Shown piece after piece: positions 17,724-27,194 of a DNA stretch of 63,978 nucleotides. The stretch comes from an uncultured Lachnospiraceae bacterium (GTDB lineage: Bacteria; Bacillota; Clostridia; Lachnospirales; Lachnospiraceae): NCBI GenBank assembly GCA_947567595.1, contig CANOMQ010000021.1:1-63978 (forward strand). The letters run 5' to 3'. The position numbers were made by a program, and so were the translations under genes. The notes under the pieces are model-generated. The model was given only the letters and a program-made list of their open reading frames with translations. It searched no databases and was not told the origin of the DNA. Numbering within the stretch: the first letter of the stretch is position 1; each line of letters starts with the position of its first letter.

Positions 17724-18584
17724 GTGATGAAAAAACTAATCGTGACAGGTGCGAACGGGCAGCTTGGCAGGGCAATCAATCAGGTGTACGCAGGCAGCAG
17801 CGAATATGAGTGTGTCAATACAGATGTGCAGGACTTGGACATTACGAATATTGACGCAGTTTTAAAATATACGGACGCGGTAAAGCCGTATGCGATTATC
17901 AACTGCGCGGCGCACACGAATGTAAACGGGTGCGAGACGGACATTGACAATGCGTACCGGATTAACGCGATTGGGCCCCGGAATTTAAGTATTGCGGCAA
18001 CACGCGCGGGGGCAAAGCTCATGCATGTTTCGACGGATTATGTGTTTGACGGGCATGCTTCCACACCCTATACGGAGTTTGACACGCCGAACCCCGAGGC
18101 GGTTTATGGTAAGACAAAGCTTGCAGGGGAACAGTTTGTCAGGGAATTTGCAAAGGACTGGTTTATCGTGCGCACGGCTTGGCTGTATGGCGACGGGAAA
18201 AATTTTGTGAAGACAATGCTGGGGCTTTCTGAGACACATGACAAGGTGACGGTGGTGGGCGACCAGTTTGGCTCCCCGACAAGCGCAGGTGAGCTTGCAA
18301 AAGCGATTGCGTATCTTTTGCCGACGGACAACTATGGGCTGTTTCACGGAACCTGCGAGGGGATTACGAACTGGGCGGACTTTACCCGTGAGATTTATCG
18401 TCTTGCAGGAAAGACAACAGATGTTATTATGGTGACGAGTGAGGAATATGAGAAAAATGCAACGGGTGTTATTGCACCGAGACCTTCCTATTCCGTGCTG
18501 GAAAATTATATGCTCAAGCTCACGACGAGCCATATGTTTGCGGACTGGGAAAAAGCGATTGCAGAATATGTGAAGAACATGTAA
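17724..18584 (+). CDS. rfbD: dTDP-4-dehydrorhamnose reductase (RmlD family)
   Basis: RmlD performs the last step of dTDP-L-rhamnose synthesis. It is an extended short-chain dehydrogenase with the NAD(P) loop TGANGQLGRAI at the N-terminus, the STDYVFDG motif, and the catalytic YGKTK near residue 127. The length of 286 is normal. The start may be GTG 17724 or ATG 17727; AAAGGAG at 17707-17713 lies closer to the GTG. No rmlA, B or C is in the window, so either they are elsewhere or this enzyme reduces another 4-keto sugar. It opens the glycan locus, and no convincing promoter was found between the HPr terminator and this start. Confidence 0.88.
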   Translation: MMKKLIVTGANGQLGRAINQVYAGSSEYECVNTDVQDLDITNIDAVLKYTDAVKPYAIINCAAHTNVNGCETDIDNAYRINAIGPRNLSIAATRAGAKLMHVSTDYVFDGHASTPYTEFDTPNPEAVYGKTKLAGEQFVREFAKDWFIVRTAWLYGDGKNFVKTMLGLSETHDKVTVVGDQFGSPTSAGELAKAIAYLLPTDNYGLFHGTCEGITNWADFTREIYRLAGKTTDVIMVTSEEYEKNATGVIAPRPSYSVLENYMLKLTTSHMFADWEKAIAEYVKNM

Positions 18585-18654
18585 AATGTTGGTAAAGACT
18601 GTGAAAATATAAATTTTTCTCGGGTAGTGTGAAAATAGGGAACAGGAAAGGAAT

Positions 18655-19743
18655 ATGGTTTTAGAAATGAATAATATTGCGTTAATTACAGGAATTACAG
18701 GTCAGGACGGCTCTTATCTTGCGGAGTTTCTTTTGGAAAAGGGATATGAGGTTCACGGACTGATACGCCGTCACAGCATTTCCAATACAATGCGAATCGA
18801 CCACTTAATCAATTCGGATTATCATAAAGTAAAATTTTTTCTGCACTTTGCGGATACGACGGATTCTTCTAATCTGATGCGGATTATCGCGGAAATCAGA
18901 CCGACGGAGGTCTATAATCTCGCAGCGCAGTCACACGTCGGCGTATCTTTTGAAGTGCCGGAGTATACGGCGGACGCTACGGGTGTGAGCACGTTGAAGC
19001 TGTTAGAGGCAATCCGCGTGAACGGTGGAAACTGCCGTTATTATCAGGCTTCGACATCGGAGCTGTTTGGCGGGCTTCCCGAGACGGCGCCGCAGAGCGA
19101 GGCAACGCCGTTTTATCCGAAGAGCCCGTATGGCGTGGCAAAGCTGTATTCTTACTGGATTACCGTAAATTACAGGGAGTCCTACAATATCTATGCCTGC
19201 AACGGTATTTTGTTTAACCATGAGTCGCCAAGACGTGGTGAAAACTTTGTGACAAGAAAAATAACACTTGCTATTGCAAATATCATCGCCGGAAAACAGG
19301 ACAAGCTTTCCCTTGGAAATATGAACGCAAAGAGAGACTGGGGCTTTGCGGGCGATTATGTGGAGGGTATGTGGCTCATGCTCCAGCAGAAGGCGCCGGG
19401 GGATTATGTGCTTGCCACAAATGAGACGCATACGGTGCGCCAGTTTGTGGAGGCGGCTTTTTCGGAGCTTGGCATTCAAATCCGCTGGGACGGCGAGGGT
19501 GTGAACGAGAAGGGCTATGACAGTGAGAGCGGGAAGCTTTTGGTCGATGTCAATCCGGAGTTTTACCGTCCGGCAGAGGTTGAGTTTTTATGGGGTAATC
19601 CGGCAAAAGCGGAGAAGGAGCTTGGCTGGAAGAGACGGGTGGACTTCAAGGGGCTTGTCGCTATGATGATGGACGCGGATTTGAGGGAAATTGTGGGAAT
19701 GTCGTGCGAGGAGTACCGCAATTCAAGGCAGAATGCAGAATAG
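18655..19743 (+). CDS. gmd: GDP-mannose 4,6-dehydratase
   Basis: Gmd turns GDP-mannose into GDP-4-keto-6-deoxymannose, the first step to GDP-L-fucose. The 362 residues carry [16 protein letters not shown] (cofactor loop), STSELFG and the catalytic [10 protein letters not shown], and the gene stands next to fcl, which does the next two reactions. Two in-frame starts, 18655 and 18667, are possible; the first has AGGAAAGGA close upstream. No GDP-mannose-forming enzymes are in the window. Confidence 0.96.
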   Translation: MVLEMNNIALITGITGQDGSYLAEFLLEKGYEVHGLIRRHSISNTMRIDHLINSDYHKVKFFLHFADTTDSSNLMRIIAEIRPTEVYNLAAQSHVGVSFEVPEYTADATGVSTLKLLEAIRVNGGNCRYYQASTSELFGGLPETAPQSEATPFYPKSPYGVAKLYSYWITVNYRESYNIYACNGILFNHESPRRGENFVTRKITLAIANIIAGKQDKLSLGNMNAKRDWGFAGDYVEGMWLMLQQKAPGDYVLATNETHTVRQFVEAAFSELGIQIRWDGEGVNEKGYDSESGKLLVDVNPEFYRPAEVEFLWGNPAKAEKELGWKRRVDFKGLVAMMMDADLREIVGMSCEEYRNSRQNAE

Positions 19744-19774
19744 GCCGTATGTTGAAAGGAGCAGGAATATAAAA

Positions 19775-20716
19775 ATGGATAAGTCGGATAAAATCTATGT
19801 GGCAGGGCATAGAGGGCTGGTAGGCTCTGCGATTGTGAGAAGCTTGAACGCAAAGGGCTATACGAATGTCATTGGAAGAACACATAAGGAGCTGAATCTC
19901 ACAAACCAGCAGGCGGTGACGGATTTCTTCGCGGAGCAGCGGCCGGACATTGTAATCCTTGCGGCAGCGAAGGTGGGCGGGATTAATGCGAACAATACCA
20001 CGCCTGCGGAGTTTGCTTATGAGAATATGCAGATACAGTGCAATGTCATCAAGTGCTGCCATGATTTCGGGGTAAAAAAGCTGTTGTTTTTGGGAAGCAC
20101 CTGCATTTATCCCAAGATGGCGCCGCAGCCGATACCAGAGGACGCGCTGCTGACAGGACCGCTTGAGGAGACGAACGAGGCGTACGCGATTGCAAAGATT
20201 GCGGGGCTTGAGATGTGTAAATTTTATAAAAGGCAGTATGGCGACGACTTTATAAGCTGTATGCCGACGAATCTTTACGGGCCGTATGATAACTATGATT
20301 TGCTAGGCTCCCATGTAATGCCTGCAATGATTCGAAAGTTTCATGATGCGATGGTAAACGGTGATACAAGTGTAGAGCTTTGGGGTACGGGAACCCCGCT
20401 CCGGGAATTTTTATACGTAGATGATATGGCAGACGCGTGTGTATTTCTTCTTGAAAATTATGATGGTGAACAGCATGTGAATATTGGTACAGGAAAGGAA
20501 GTGACAATCAAGGAGCTTGCAGAGACGGTAAAACGCGTTGTGGGATATCAGGGAGAAATCATTTGGAACAACGAGATGCCCGATGGGACACCGAGAAAGT
20601 TGACAGATGTTACAAAACTTCATAATTTAGGTTGGACACATAAGATTGAGCTGGAGGAAGGCGTACAACTCGCGTATAATTGGTTTAAGGAGAATGTTCA
20701 GGCAGCCAGATTGTAG
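19775..20716 (+). CDS. fcl: GDP-L-fucose synthase (epimerase/reductase)
   Basis: Fcl epimerises and reduces the Gmd product to GDP-L-fucose, a donor for the glycosyltransferases downstream. The 313 residues have the NADPH loop [13 protein letters not shown], the GSTCIYPK motif and the catalytic YAIAKIAG. The start is ATG 19775 with AAAGGAG upstream; the frame is open further back but has no SD there. The gap to gmd is only 31 bases, so they form one unit. Confidence 0.95.
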   Translation: MDKSDKIYVAGHRGLVGSAIVRSLNAKGYTNVIGRTHKELNLTNQQAVTDFFAEQRPDIVILAAAKVGGINANNTTPAEFAYENMQIQCNVIKCCHDFGVKKLLFLGSTCIYPKMAPQPIPEDALLTGPLEETNEAYAIAKIAGLEMCKFYKRQYGDDFISCMPTNLYGPYDNYDLLGSHVMPAMIRKFHDAMVNGDTSVELWGTGTPLREFLYVDDMADACVFLLENYDGEQHVNIGTGKEVTIKELAETVKRVVGYQGEIIWNNEMPDGTPRKLTDVTKLHNLGWTHKIELEEGVQLAYNWFKENVQAARL

Positions 20717-20752
20717 TAACCGAACGTTTCAGAAAGGTGAGGTTGACGGGGT

Positions 20753-21106
20753 ATGGAAGATGGCCCGAGAGTGAGAGCACTAAAAAGGACTACATATTTG
20801 TTGCTTTGTGCAGGATTTCAACCAAGACAGATAGGATATCGTTACCTGCGGGAAGCAGTGTGGATTTCCTATAAAGAACCTGAAATGATTCAATCCATTA
20901 CGAAGCGTTTATATCCTGAGGTGGCAAAACGCTTTGAAACGACAGGCAAGCAGGTAGAACGAGCCATCAGAAGTGCCGTTGAGACGGCATGGCTGAAAGG
21001 GAATGATGATACGCTTGTGCTGATATTTGGGGAGTTGTTTGCTGACAGGAATGTCAGACCGACAAACTCGGAGATAATTAAGGTATTGACGGACAATATC
21101 TTCTGA
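20753..21106 (+). CDS. stand-alone Spo0A C-terminal DNA-binding domain protein
   Basis: The 117 residues match the DNA-binding (sigma-A activator) domain of Spo0A across nearly their whole length: GYRYLREAV, SITKRLYPEVAKRF, TTGKQVERAIRSAVETAW, a central FG, and PTNSEIIKVL near the end. The whole receiver domain with its phosphorylation site is absent; the protein starts about 15 residues before the domain. It could bind 0A-box DNA without a phosphorylation switch, or compete with full Spo0A. It sits inside the glycan locus between fcl and a glycosyltransferase, so a local regulator of polysaccharide genes is the simplest guess. The domain call is solid; the role is inferred. Confidence 0.88.
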   Translation: MEDGPRVRALKRTTYLLLCAGFQPRQIGYRYLREAVWISYKEPEMIQSITKRLYPEVAKRFETTGKQVERAIRSAVETAWLKGNDDTLVLIFGELFADRNVRPTNSEIIKVLTDNIF

Positions 21107-21121
21107 CAGGAGGACATTTGA

Positions 21122-22063
21122 TTGGAAGCGTATTCTAAAATGTTGAGTATTATTGTTCCATGCTATAATGAGGAGGACAGTGTGCCGCTGTTTTACAAAG
21201 AGGCGGTCAAACAGGAGTCTTTTTTCCATGAAAAGGGTGTGGAGCTTGAATTTATATTTGTAAATGACGGCTCAAAAGACGGTACGATTGCGGCGGTAAA
21301 GGCGCTGCATGAGAAGGATGAGCGGGTTCATCTCGTGTCATTCTCGAGAAATTTCGGAAAGGAAGCGGCGATTATTGCGGGACTGGAAAAAGCAAAGGGC
21401 GATTTTACCGTGCTGATGGACGCGGATTTACAGGATCCGCCTGCAATCCTTCCCGAAATGTACGGATATATTGAGGAGGGGTATGATTCGGTTGCGACAA
21501 GACGTGTGAACCGCAAGGGCGAGCCGCCGATTCGCTCCTTTTTTGCAAGACGCTTTTACGGGCTGATGCGGAAGATTTCCAAGACGGAAATTGTAGATGG
21601 CGCAAGGGATTACAGGCTGATGACACGTCAGGTAACGGATGCTATTTTATCCATGAAGGAATACAACCGTTTTTCAAAGGGAATTTTCGGCTGGGTTGGC
21701 TATCAGACAAAATGGCTGGAATATGAAAATGTGCAGAGGGTGGCAGGCGAGACGAAATGGTCCTTTTGGAAGTTGTTTTTGTATTCACTTGACGGGATTA
21801 TGGCGTTTTCGACGGCGCCGCTTTCCATTGCGTCCTTTTTCGGGATGCTGTTTTGCGTGATGGCGTTTATATTTATGGTATTTATTTTTGTGAGGGCGAT
21901 GATTTACGGGGACCCCGTGGCAGGCTGGCCTTCCATGATGTGCATTATTTCCTTAATCGGCGGTGTGCAGCTTCTGTGTATCGGGATTATGGGGCAATAT
22001 ATGAGCAAGATGTATATGGAGGTCAAAAACAGGCCAAAATATCTTGTTAAGGACGAATTTTGA
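21122..22063 (+). CDS. family 2 glycosyltransferase, DPM1/GtrB-like, with C-terminal membrane helices
   Basis: The 313 residues have a GT-A catalytic domain beginning SIIVPCYNEEDSV, with metal/nucleotide motif DADLQDPP near 101. Two C-terminal hydrophobic segments (about 235-262 and 270-292) follow, the layout of enzymes that load sugars onto polyprenyl phosphate. Such lipid-linked sugars usually feed side-chain glycosylation. The start is TTG 21122: AGGAGG ends 8 bases before it, and the first in-frame ATG is too far. It overlaps the next gene by one base (TGATG). Confidence 0.88.
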   Translation: MEAYSKMLSIIVPCYNEEDSVPLFYKEAVKQESFFHEKGVELEFIFVNDGSKDGTIAAVKALHEKDERVHLVSFSRNFGKEAAIIAGLEKAKGDFTVLMDADLQDPPAILPEMYGYIEEGYDSVATRRVNRKGEPPIRSFFARRFYGLMRKISKTEIVDGARDYRLMTRQVTDAILSMKEYNRFSKGIFGWVGYQTKWLEYENVQRVAGETKWSFWKLFLYSLDGIMAFSTAPLSIASFFGMLFCVMAFIFMVFIFVRAMIYGDPVAGWPSMMCIISLIGGVQLLCIGIMGQYMSKMYMEVKNRPKYLVKDEF

Positions 22064-22827
22064 TGAAACATTTTGAAAACGACAGACTGGTAAGTATTGT
22101 GGTTCCCGTGTATAATGCGCAGCGTTTTATTGAGGAAACCATACAATATGTGAAGGCGCAGACGTATGCGGACTGGGAGCTGATTTTGGTGGATGACTGT
22201 TCGGAAGATAACAGTTGTAATGTAATTGAAGCCTGTGCGAAAACAGAGGGCAGGATTCGTCTGGTTCGGCAGGAGACAAATTGCGGCGCCGCAAAGTGCA
22301 GGAATAAGGGCGTTTCCTGTGCGCGGGGAAGATACATCTGTTTTTTGGACGCGGACGACATTTGGGAGCCGTGCAAGCTTGCGCAGGAGGTTGCGTTTAT
22401 TGGTGACGAGAAGGGCTTTGTATTCACAGGATACGAATTTGCAGATGAAGATGGCAGGGGGCTTGGGAAGGTCGTGCATGTGCCAGACAAAATCACTTAT
22501 CAGGAGGCACTCAAAAACACGACGATTTTTACCTCGACTGTCATGATTGACCGAAGCGTCATTGACGATGACGACATCATGATGCCTTGTATCGCAAGCG
22601 AGGATACGGCGACATGGTGGAACATTTTAAAGAAATATGGCAAAGGCTATGGGCTTGACGAATGTCTTGTGCGCTACCGAAGGAGCGGCGGGACGCTTTC
22701 GTCAAACAAGCTTGTGGCAGTGAAACGGATTTGGAATTTATATCGAAAGCATGAGCGGCTTTCCGCTGCAAAAAGCCTGTATTGTATGGGCTGGTGGGCA
22801 GCGCGGGCGGTTTTTAGAAGATTATAG
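22063..22827 (+). CDS. family 2 glycosyltransferase
   Basis: A 254-residue GT-A enzyme without membrane helices: SIVVPVYNAQRFIEETI at the N-terminus, the VDDCSEDNS nucleotide motif, and the LDADDIWEP metal motif near 95. It resembles capsular polysaccharide transferases of the WcaA/EpsE kind. Donor and acceptor cannot be told from sequence. Its ATG overlaps the stop of the previous gene, so translation is coupled. Confidence 0.88.
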   Translation: MKHFENDRLVSIVVPVYNAQRFIEETIQYVKAQTYADWELILVDDCSEDNSCNVIEACAKTEGRIRLVRQETNCGAAKCRNKGVSCARGRYICFLDADDIWEPCKLAQEVAFIGDEKGFVFTGYEFADEDGRGLGKVVHVPDKITYQEALKNTTIFTSTVMIDRSVIDDDDIMMPCIASEDTATWWNILKKYGKGYGLDECLVRYRRSGGTLSSNKLVAVKRIWNLYRKHERLSAAKSLYCMGWWAARAVFRRL

Positions 22828-22850
22828 ATGGGATAGATGGAGGACAGCCG

Positions 22851-24254
22851 GTGAAACGGATTGAGGCGGCAAAGCGTACGATTATTTTGCAGATGTCTTT
22901 GGTCGGGCTTGTATTTCAGACGGTGCTGTATATTTATGTGTGGCACCGGGTTTACAACGACATCATGCAGAGCAATATGTGGAGAAGCTTCCACAGAAAG
23001 GGCTTCTGGCTTTTGGCAGCAGTCTATTTTTTGCTGCTTTTATTTTTTACGGCTACATATGGAGGGTTAAAGATTGGCTATTTAAAGCCGATGGACGTGT
23101 TTTTCTCACAGGTTATTTCATTGTTTTTTACGAATGTGGTATCGTACTTTCAGATATCCCTGCTTTCGTTGAAGCTGGTAACACCATATCCGTTGATTTT
23201 GATGATGTTAGGCGAGATTGTGGTGGCGGGCATGTGGACGTTTATCAGCCATCGGCTATACAAGCAGTTTTTTCCGCCAAAGCAGTTGTTATTTATCAGC
23301 GGCGAGCGTCCGGTTGAGGATATTTTGAAAAAGTTTGAGACGCGCAAGGATAAATATACGATTTTAAAGTGTGTTTACGAGAATGAGGGGAAGAGCGTCC
23401 TTGAAAAGGAAATCATGAGCGGATATGACGGCGTGGTGCTTTGGGACATGAATACGGCGCTTCGCAATAAGCTTTTGAAATTCTGCTACAGCAGGGGTGT
23501 ACGGGTGTATATTATGCCAAAAATCCCCGACATCATGGTGAAGGGCGCTGACCAAATCCACCTGTTTGATACGCCGATACTGCTGATTCGGGATTATGCG
23601 ATGACGGTGGAGCAGCGTTTGGTCAAGCGCATGATTGACATTGTGTGCGCGCTGATTTTGCTGGTGCTTGCGTCGCCGTTTATGGTGATAACCGCAGTCG
23701 CAATCAAGCTGTATGACGGCGGCCCGGTGCTGTATAAGCAGGTGCGCTGCACGCGGGACATGCGGGAGTTTCTGATTTTGAAATTTCGCAGTATGCGAAG
23801 TGACGCGGAAAAGGACGGCGTGGCAAGGCTTGCGTCAAAGAATGACAGCCGCATTACGCCAGTCGGACGGCTTATTAGAAAAACGCGGATTGATGAGCTG
23901 CCGCAGTTGTTTAATATTTTAAAGGGCGACATGTCCTTTATCGGGCCAAGACCCGAGCGCCCGGAGATTATCCGGCAGTATCAGGAGGAAATGCCGGAGT
24001 TTACGTTTCGGACAAAGGTGAAGTCAGGGCTTGCGGGGTATGCGCAGGTGTATGGGAAATATAACACGACGCCTTATGACAAGCTGAAACTTGATTTGTT
24101 TTATATTGAAAACTACAGTGTATGGCTTGATTTAAAGCTAATGCTTCTGACCTTGAAGGTTTTGTTCCAGCCTGACAGTACGGAAGGCGTGGAGGGAAAT
24201 CAGACGACGGCAATGAGAGGGATTGCAAATCAGATTAAGGATGAGGAAGGATGA
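22851..24254 (+). CDS. polyprenyl-phosphate sugar-1-phosphate transferase (initiating enzyme)
   Basis: This enzyme puts the first sugar phosphate onto undecaprenyl phosphate, starting the repeat unit. In 467 residues, about four N-terminal membrane helices and a CoA-binding-like middle are followed from about 255 by the bacterial sugar transferase domain: a membrane helix after KRMIDIVCALILLV, KFRSMRSDAEKDG, RKTRIDELPQLFNIL, FIGPRPERPE and a GLAGYAQVYG end. The WbaP/WcaJ-type layout is clear; which sugar is used is not. The start is GTG 22851 with GGAGG upstream. The stop overlaps the next start (ATGA). Confidence 0.93.
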   Translation: MKRIEAAKRTIILQMSLVGLVFQTVLYIYVWHRVYNDIMQSNMWRSFHRKGFWLLAAVYFLLLLFFTATYGGLKIGYLKPMDVFFSQVISLFFTNVVSYFQISLLSLKLVTPYPLILMMLGEIVVAGMWTFISHRLYKQFFPPKQLLFISGERPVEDILKKFETRKDKYTILKCVYENEGKSVLEKEIMSGYDGVVLWDMNTALRNKLLKFCYSRGVRVYIMPKIPDIMVKGADQIHLFDTPILLIRDYAMTVEQRLVKRMIDIVCALILLVLASPFMVITAVAIKLYDGGPVLYKQVRCTRDMREFLILKFRSMRSDAEKDGVARLASKNDSRITPVGRLIRKTRIDELPQLFNILKGDMSFIGPRPERPEIIRQYQEEMPEFTFRTKVKSGLAGYAQVYGKYNTTPYDKLKLDLFYIENYSVWLDLKLMLLTLKVLFQPDSTEGVEGNQTTAMRGIANQIKDEEG

Positions 24255-25279
24255 TTTTACGACAGGGAATTGACAGCAAGGCATTGCTTGTGACAGTGAT
24301 TAGGACGCTGCCGCGGCTGATATTGATGGGAGTGGCTGGTGCCCTTTTGGGCAGCGGTCTTCATTGCCTGATTACTTTTTGGCAGATGCATAATGCCATG
24401 CTGGTGTCGGAGACGGAATATTATGTTGACTTCGCGGAGGGCAGGCTGGAGGCAAGGGATTATTATAACGCGTTTACATGGAACGACGCCATTGCGACCG
24501 ATGAAATCCTTGGGCGTATGGTGGAAACGCTTGGGAGCGACTATGACAGGGACGCGGTAAAGCAGATGTTGTATGCGGAGATTTTGTCGGACGTGCGTTA
24601 TCTCACGATGACCATAAAGGGCACGGACGAGGACACGGTGTCAGCGGTGAGCGCTGCGTTTGAGCTTGCAATCGCGCAGTTTGCAAAAAGCAAGGACGAG
24701 TTTGACGCGATTTATAAAATTGAAGATAACGGTGTGATACGGGAGCAGCCCGACTGGTTTGTTTGGAGGGCGGCGTTTTTGGGTGCAGTGATATTTGTGG
24801 GGATTGGCGTGTTTTTGACGGTGCTGGCGTTTGTCGTTGGCGACCGTTTTTATACAAAAACAGATGTTATGAAATTCCTCAAGCTGCGTGCGGTGGGCTT
24901 GCTTTACAAGAGCGGGAATGAACAATCCGGCTTACAGGAGCGCAGGCTGATACAGGATCTAAAAGCGCTTTTGGAGCAGTATCAGAGGCTTTATCTTTTG
25001 GACGGGACGGACGGGCAGGACGCAGGGCGGTTTTTGGAAACGCTGGACGCTCTTGGCGCGGATTTGGATTGTGGGGCGTTTGTTCCCTGTGAGCAGTACC
25101 ATACAGAGGAGGAAGCGGCGATTTTGGTGATTGTGCCGTTTGGGAAGGTTTATCGGGAAAAAATAACAGATGAAATTAATAATGCAGTGATGCACGGCGG
25201 GGCAATTGCGGGGGCGGTTCTTACGCAGTGCGATAAGGCTTGGGTTGGCATGTATTATGGAAAGGGCGTGAAAGCGTGA
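24251..25279 (+). CDS. chain-length regulator-like protein with degenerate BY-kinase-like domain
   Basis: The first half looks like a Wzz/CpsC polysaccharide co-polymerase: a membrane helix at about 18-40, an extracytoplasmic stretch of about 130 residues, and a second helix at about 175-200. The second half, from about 215, ends in a pattern typical of bacterial tyrosine kinases (ILVIVPFGKVYREKITDEI followed by GGAIAGAVLTQ). No Walker A (GxxGxGKS/T) is present, so it is not expected to hydrolyse ATP, and no separate CpsD-like kinase is in the window. I infer a role in setting chain length. It overlaps both neighbours by 4 bases. Confidence 0.72.
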   Translation: MILRQGIDSKALLVTVIRTLPRLILMGVAGALLGSGLHCLITFWQMHNAMLVSETEYYVDFAEGRLEARDYYNAFTWNDAIATDEILGRMVETLGSDYDRDAVKQMLYAEILSDVRYLTMTIKGTDEDTVSAVSAAFELAIAQFAKSKDEFDAIYKIEDNGVIREQPDWFVWRAAFLGAVIFVGIGVFLTVLAFVVGDRFYTKTDVMKFLKLRAVGLLYKSGNEQSGLQERRLIQDLKALLEQYQRLYLLDGTDGQDAGRFLETLDALGADLDCGAFVPCEQYHTEEEAAILVIVPFGKVYREKITDEINNAVMHGGAIAGAVLTQCDKAWVGMYYGKGVKA

Positions 25280-26058
25280 AACTACAGGTATTGGTGTCGT
25301 CTGTCGGTCAGGATACTGCCATGCTGGCAGAGCGCATGAATTTGGAGAGCGACGCCATTATTATCAATCAGACAGATTACTTTGATTATCACGAATACAG
25401 ACATAAAAACAAGAAAATACAGTGCTTTGAGCTTGCAGAGCGCGGTGTGGGTCTAAGCCGTAACAATGCGCTTATGCGGGCGGAGGGGGATATTGTCCTC
25501 TTTTCGGATGAGGACATTGTGTATGACGATGGTTACGAGAAGAAGGTGCTGGACGCGTTTGAGGCGCATCCGGAGGCAGATTTTCTGCTGTTTAACATGC
25601 GGGTGGGCGCATCGCGGGCAACGTATCATACGAAGCAGTTTCACCGCGTTCATATTTGGAATGCGGGGCGTTATCCGACGTATTCTTTTGCCGTGCGGCG
25701 GGAGAAGCTTCACGCGGTGAATGTGACGTTTTCCTTATTGTTTGGAGGCGGCGCGAAGTACAGCAACGGTGAGGACAGCCTTTTTTTGAAGGACTGCCTG
25801 AAATATGGCTTCAAGGTGTATGCGGTTCCGATTGAGCTTGGCGCGGAGCGCGAGCGGGACTCGACATGGTTTCGGGGATATACGGACAAATTTTTTATTG
25901 ACAGGGGCGTGCTGTACCACTTTTTATATGGTGCGCTGGCGTACCCTATGGCGGTACGGTTTATTGCGGCACACGGGAAGGTCATGTGTGTGGAAATCCC
26001 GAAGAAAAACGCGCTTGCGCTGATGAAAAAGGGTATCCGGTCAGTGGAGGGGCTTTAA
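25276..26058 (+). CDS. family 2-like glycosyltransferase (GT-A fold)
   Basis: A 260-residue protein starting KLQVLVSSVGQD, with ERGVGLSRNNALMRAEGDIVLF-type substrate loop and metal motif FSDEDIVYDD near 85, plus NGEDSLFLKDCLKYG near 165, which resembles the catalytic ED region of GT2 enzymes. It is a soluble sugar transferase of unknown donor. The start is GTG 25276, whose GTGA overlaps the previous stop; the frame is open upstream but only inside the previous gene. Confidence 0.78.
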   Translation: MKLQVLVSSVGQDTAMLAERMNLESDAIIINQTDYFDYHEYRHKNKKIQCFELAERGVGLSRNNALMRAEGDIVLFSDEDIVYDDGYEKKVLDAFEAHPEADFLLFNMRVGASRATYHTKQFHRVHIWNAGRYPTYSFAVRREKLHAVNVTFSLLFGGGAKYSNGEDSLFLKDCLKYGFKVYAVPIELGAERERDSTWFRGYTDKFFIDRGVLYHFLYGALAYPMAVRFIAAHGKVMCVEIPKKNALALMKKGIRSVEGL

Positions 26059-26060
26059 CG

Positions 26061-27194
26061 ATGGGCAGGGCAGTCTCCGTTCTATTTTATCTGTTTTTGG
26101 CTTTTATAACATATGTTATGGCTGCAAATGTCATGCCAGTCACCCAGCCGGTGGGAACAGACGCGCATGAAAGAAGAAAAGCGCTCAACCGGGTGTATAT
26201 CGGGGGGATTTTTGCAATCCTGTTTGTGGTGTCGGCGTTGCGCTTTGACATTGGAAATGACTACAGGCAGTATACGCTTACGGCGCATGAGGCATACGTA
26301 GGTGGCTATGTGGTGACCGAGGCGGGCTTTAATGCTTTGGTGCGGCTGGTCTATACGCTGTTTGACGGGGAATATTATGAGCTTGTGTTTGCCTTGTTTG
26401 CGTTTGTGACATTGGCGCTCTTTCTGCGTGCGTTTGCGCGGGACAGTGTAAGCTTTTCGCAGAGCTTTTTTCTGTTTATGACGCTTGGGCTTTATTTTCA
26501 GACCTTTAATACCGTGCGGTATTATTTCGCGCTTTCCGTGGCGCTGTGTTCCATGCGCTATATCCTTGAAAAAGATTATATCCGCTTTGTTTTTTGGATT
26601 GGCTTTGCCGCGCTGTTCCATAAATCGGTGCTTTTGGTCATTCCGGTTTATTTTGCGGCGACGTTTGCGTGGAACCGATGGGTTTATGGCTTGGGGCTTG
26701 CCGCGGGGGCAGTGTGCTTTGTGTGCAAAAGTCTTTTGCTAAAGCTTGCGCTGGTGCTTTACCCGTCTTACAAAAATACGATTTACCTTGAGGGCGGAAC
26801 GAGCCTTTTTAGTGTTGTCAGGATTGCGGCAGTGCTTTTGTTATATTTATGGTTTCTGCGCTATATGGGGAGCACATTTCGGGCGCGGGAGGATTACCGG
26901 AAAATCCGGTTTTATGGACAGTTGAATTTTCTTGCGTTTCTTGCGGCGACATTTTTTTCCTTTTTGCCGGTGGTGACGAGGATCGTGTATTATTTTAGCG
27001 TATCGCAGCTTTTGATGATACCGCTTATGGTCAAAAATATAGAAGATGATATGGTTAAGATGAAGCTCAAGCTTCTTGTGACCGTTGTATGCATTGTCTA
27101 TTTCGCGTTCTTTTTGCTAAATGCACATCAGGCGGGGGTAGGGCTTTTGCCATATCGGACATGGCTGTTTTGCGAGCGGTATGTTTATGAATGA
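26061..27194 (+). CDS. EpsG/Wzy-type polysaccharide polymerase
   Basis: The 377 residues contain about ten hydrophobic segments, and the region RFDIGNDYRQYTLTAHEAY after the second helix is the conserved D-Y-x-x-Y loop of the EpsG family, which polymerises lipid-linked repeat units on the outer face of the membrane. The pattern FRYYFA-like (VRYYFALSVALCSMRYI) further supports this. ATG 26061 lies 2 bases after the previous stop, and the end overlaps the next gene by 4 bases. Confidence 0.82.
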   Translation: MGRAVSVLFYLFLAFITYVMAANVMPVTQPVGTDAHERRKALNRVYIGGIFAILFVVSALRFDIGNDYRQYTLTAHEAYVGGYVVTEAGFNALVRLVYTLFDGEYYELVFALFAFVTLALFLRAFARDSVSFSQSFFLFMTLGLYFQTFNTVRYYFALSVALCSMRYILEKDYIRFVFWIGFAALFHKSVLLVIPVYFAATFAWNRWVYGLGLAAGAVCFVCKSLLLKLALVLYPSYKNTIYLEGGTSLFSVVRIAAVLLLYLWFLRYMGSTFRAREDYRKIRFYGQLNFLAFLAATFFSFLPVVTRIVYYFSVSQLLMIPLMVKNIEDDMVKMKLKLLVTVVCIVYFAFFLLNAHQAGVGLLPYRTWLFCERYVYE

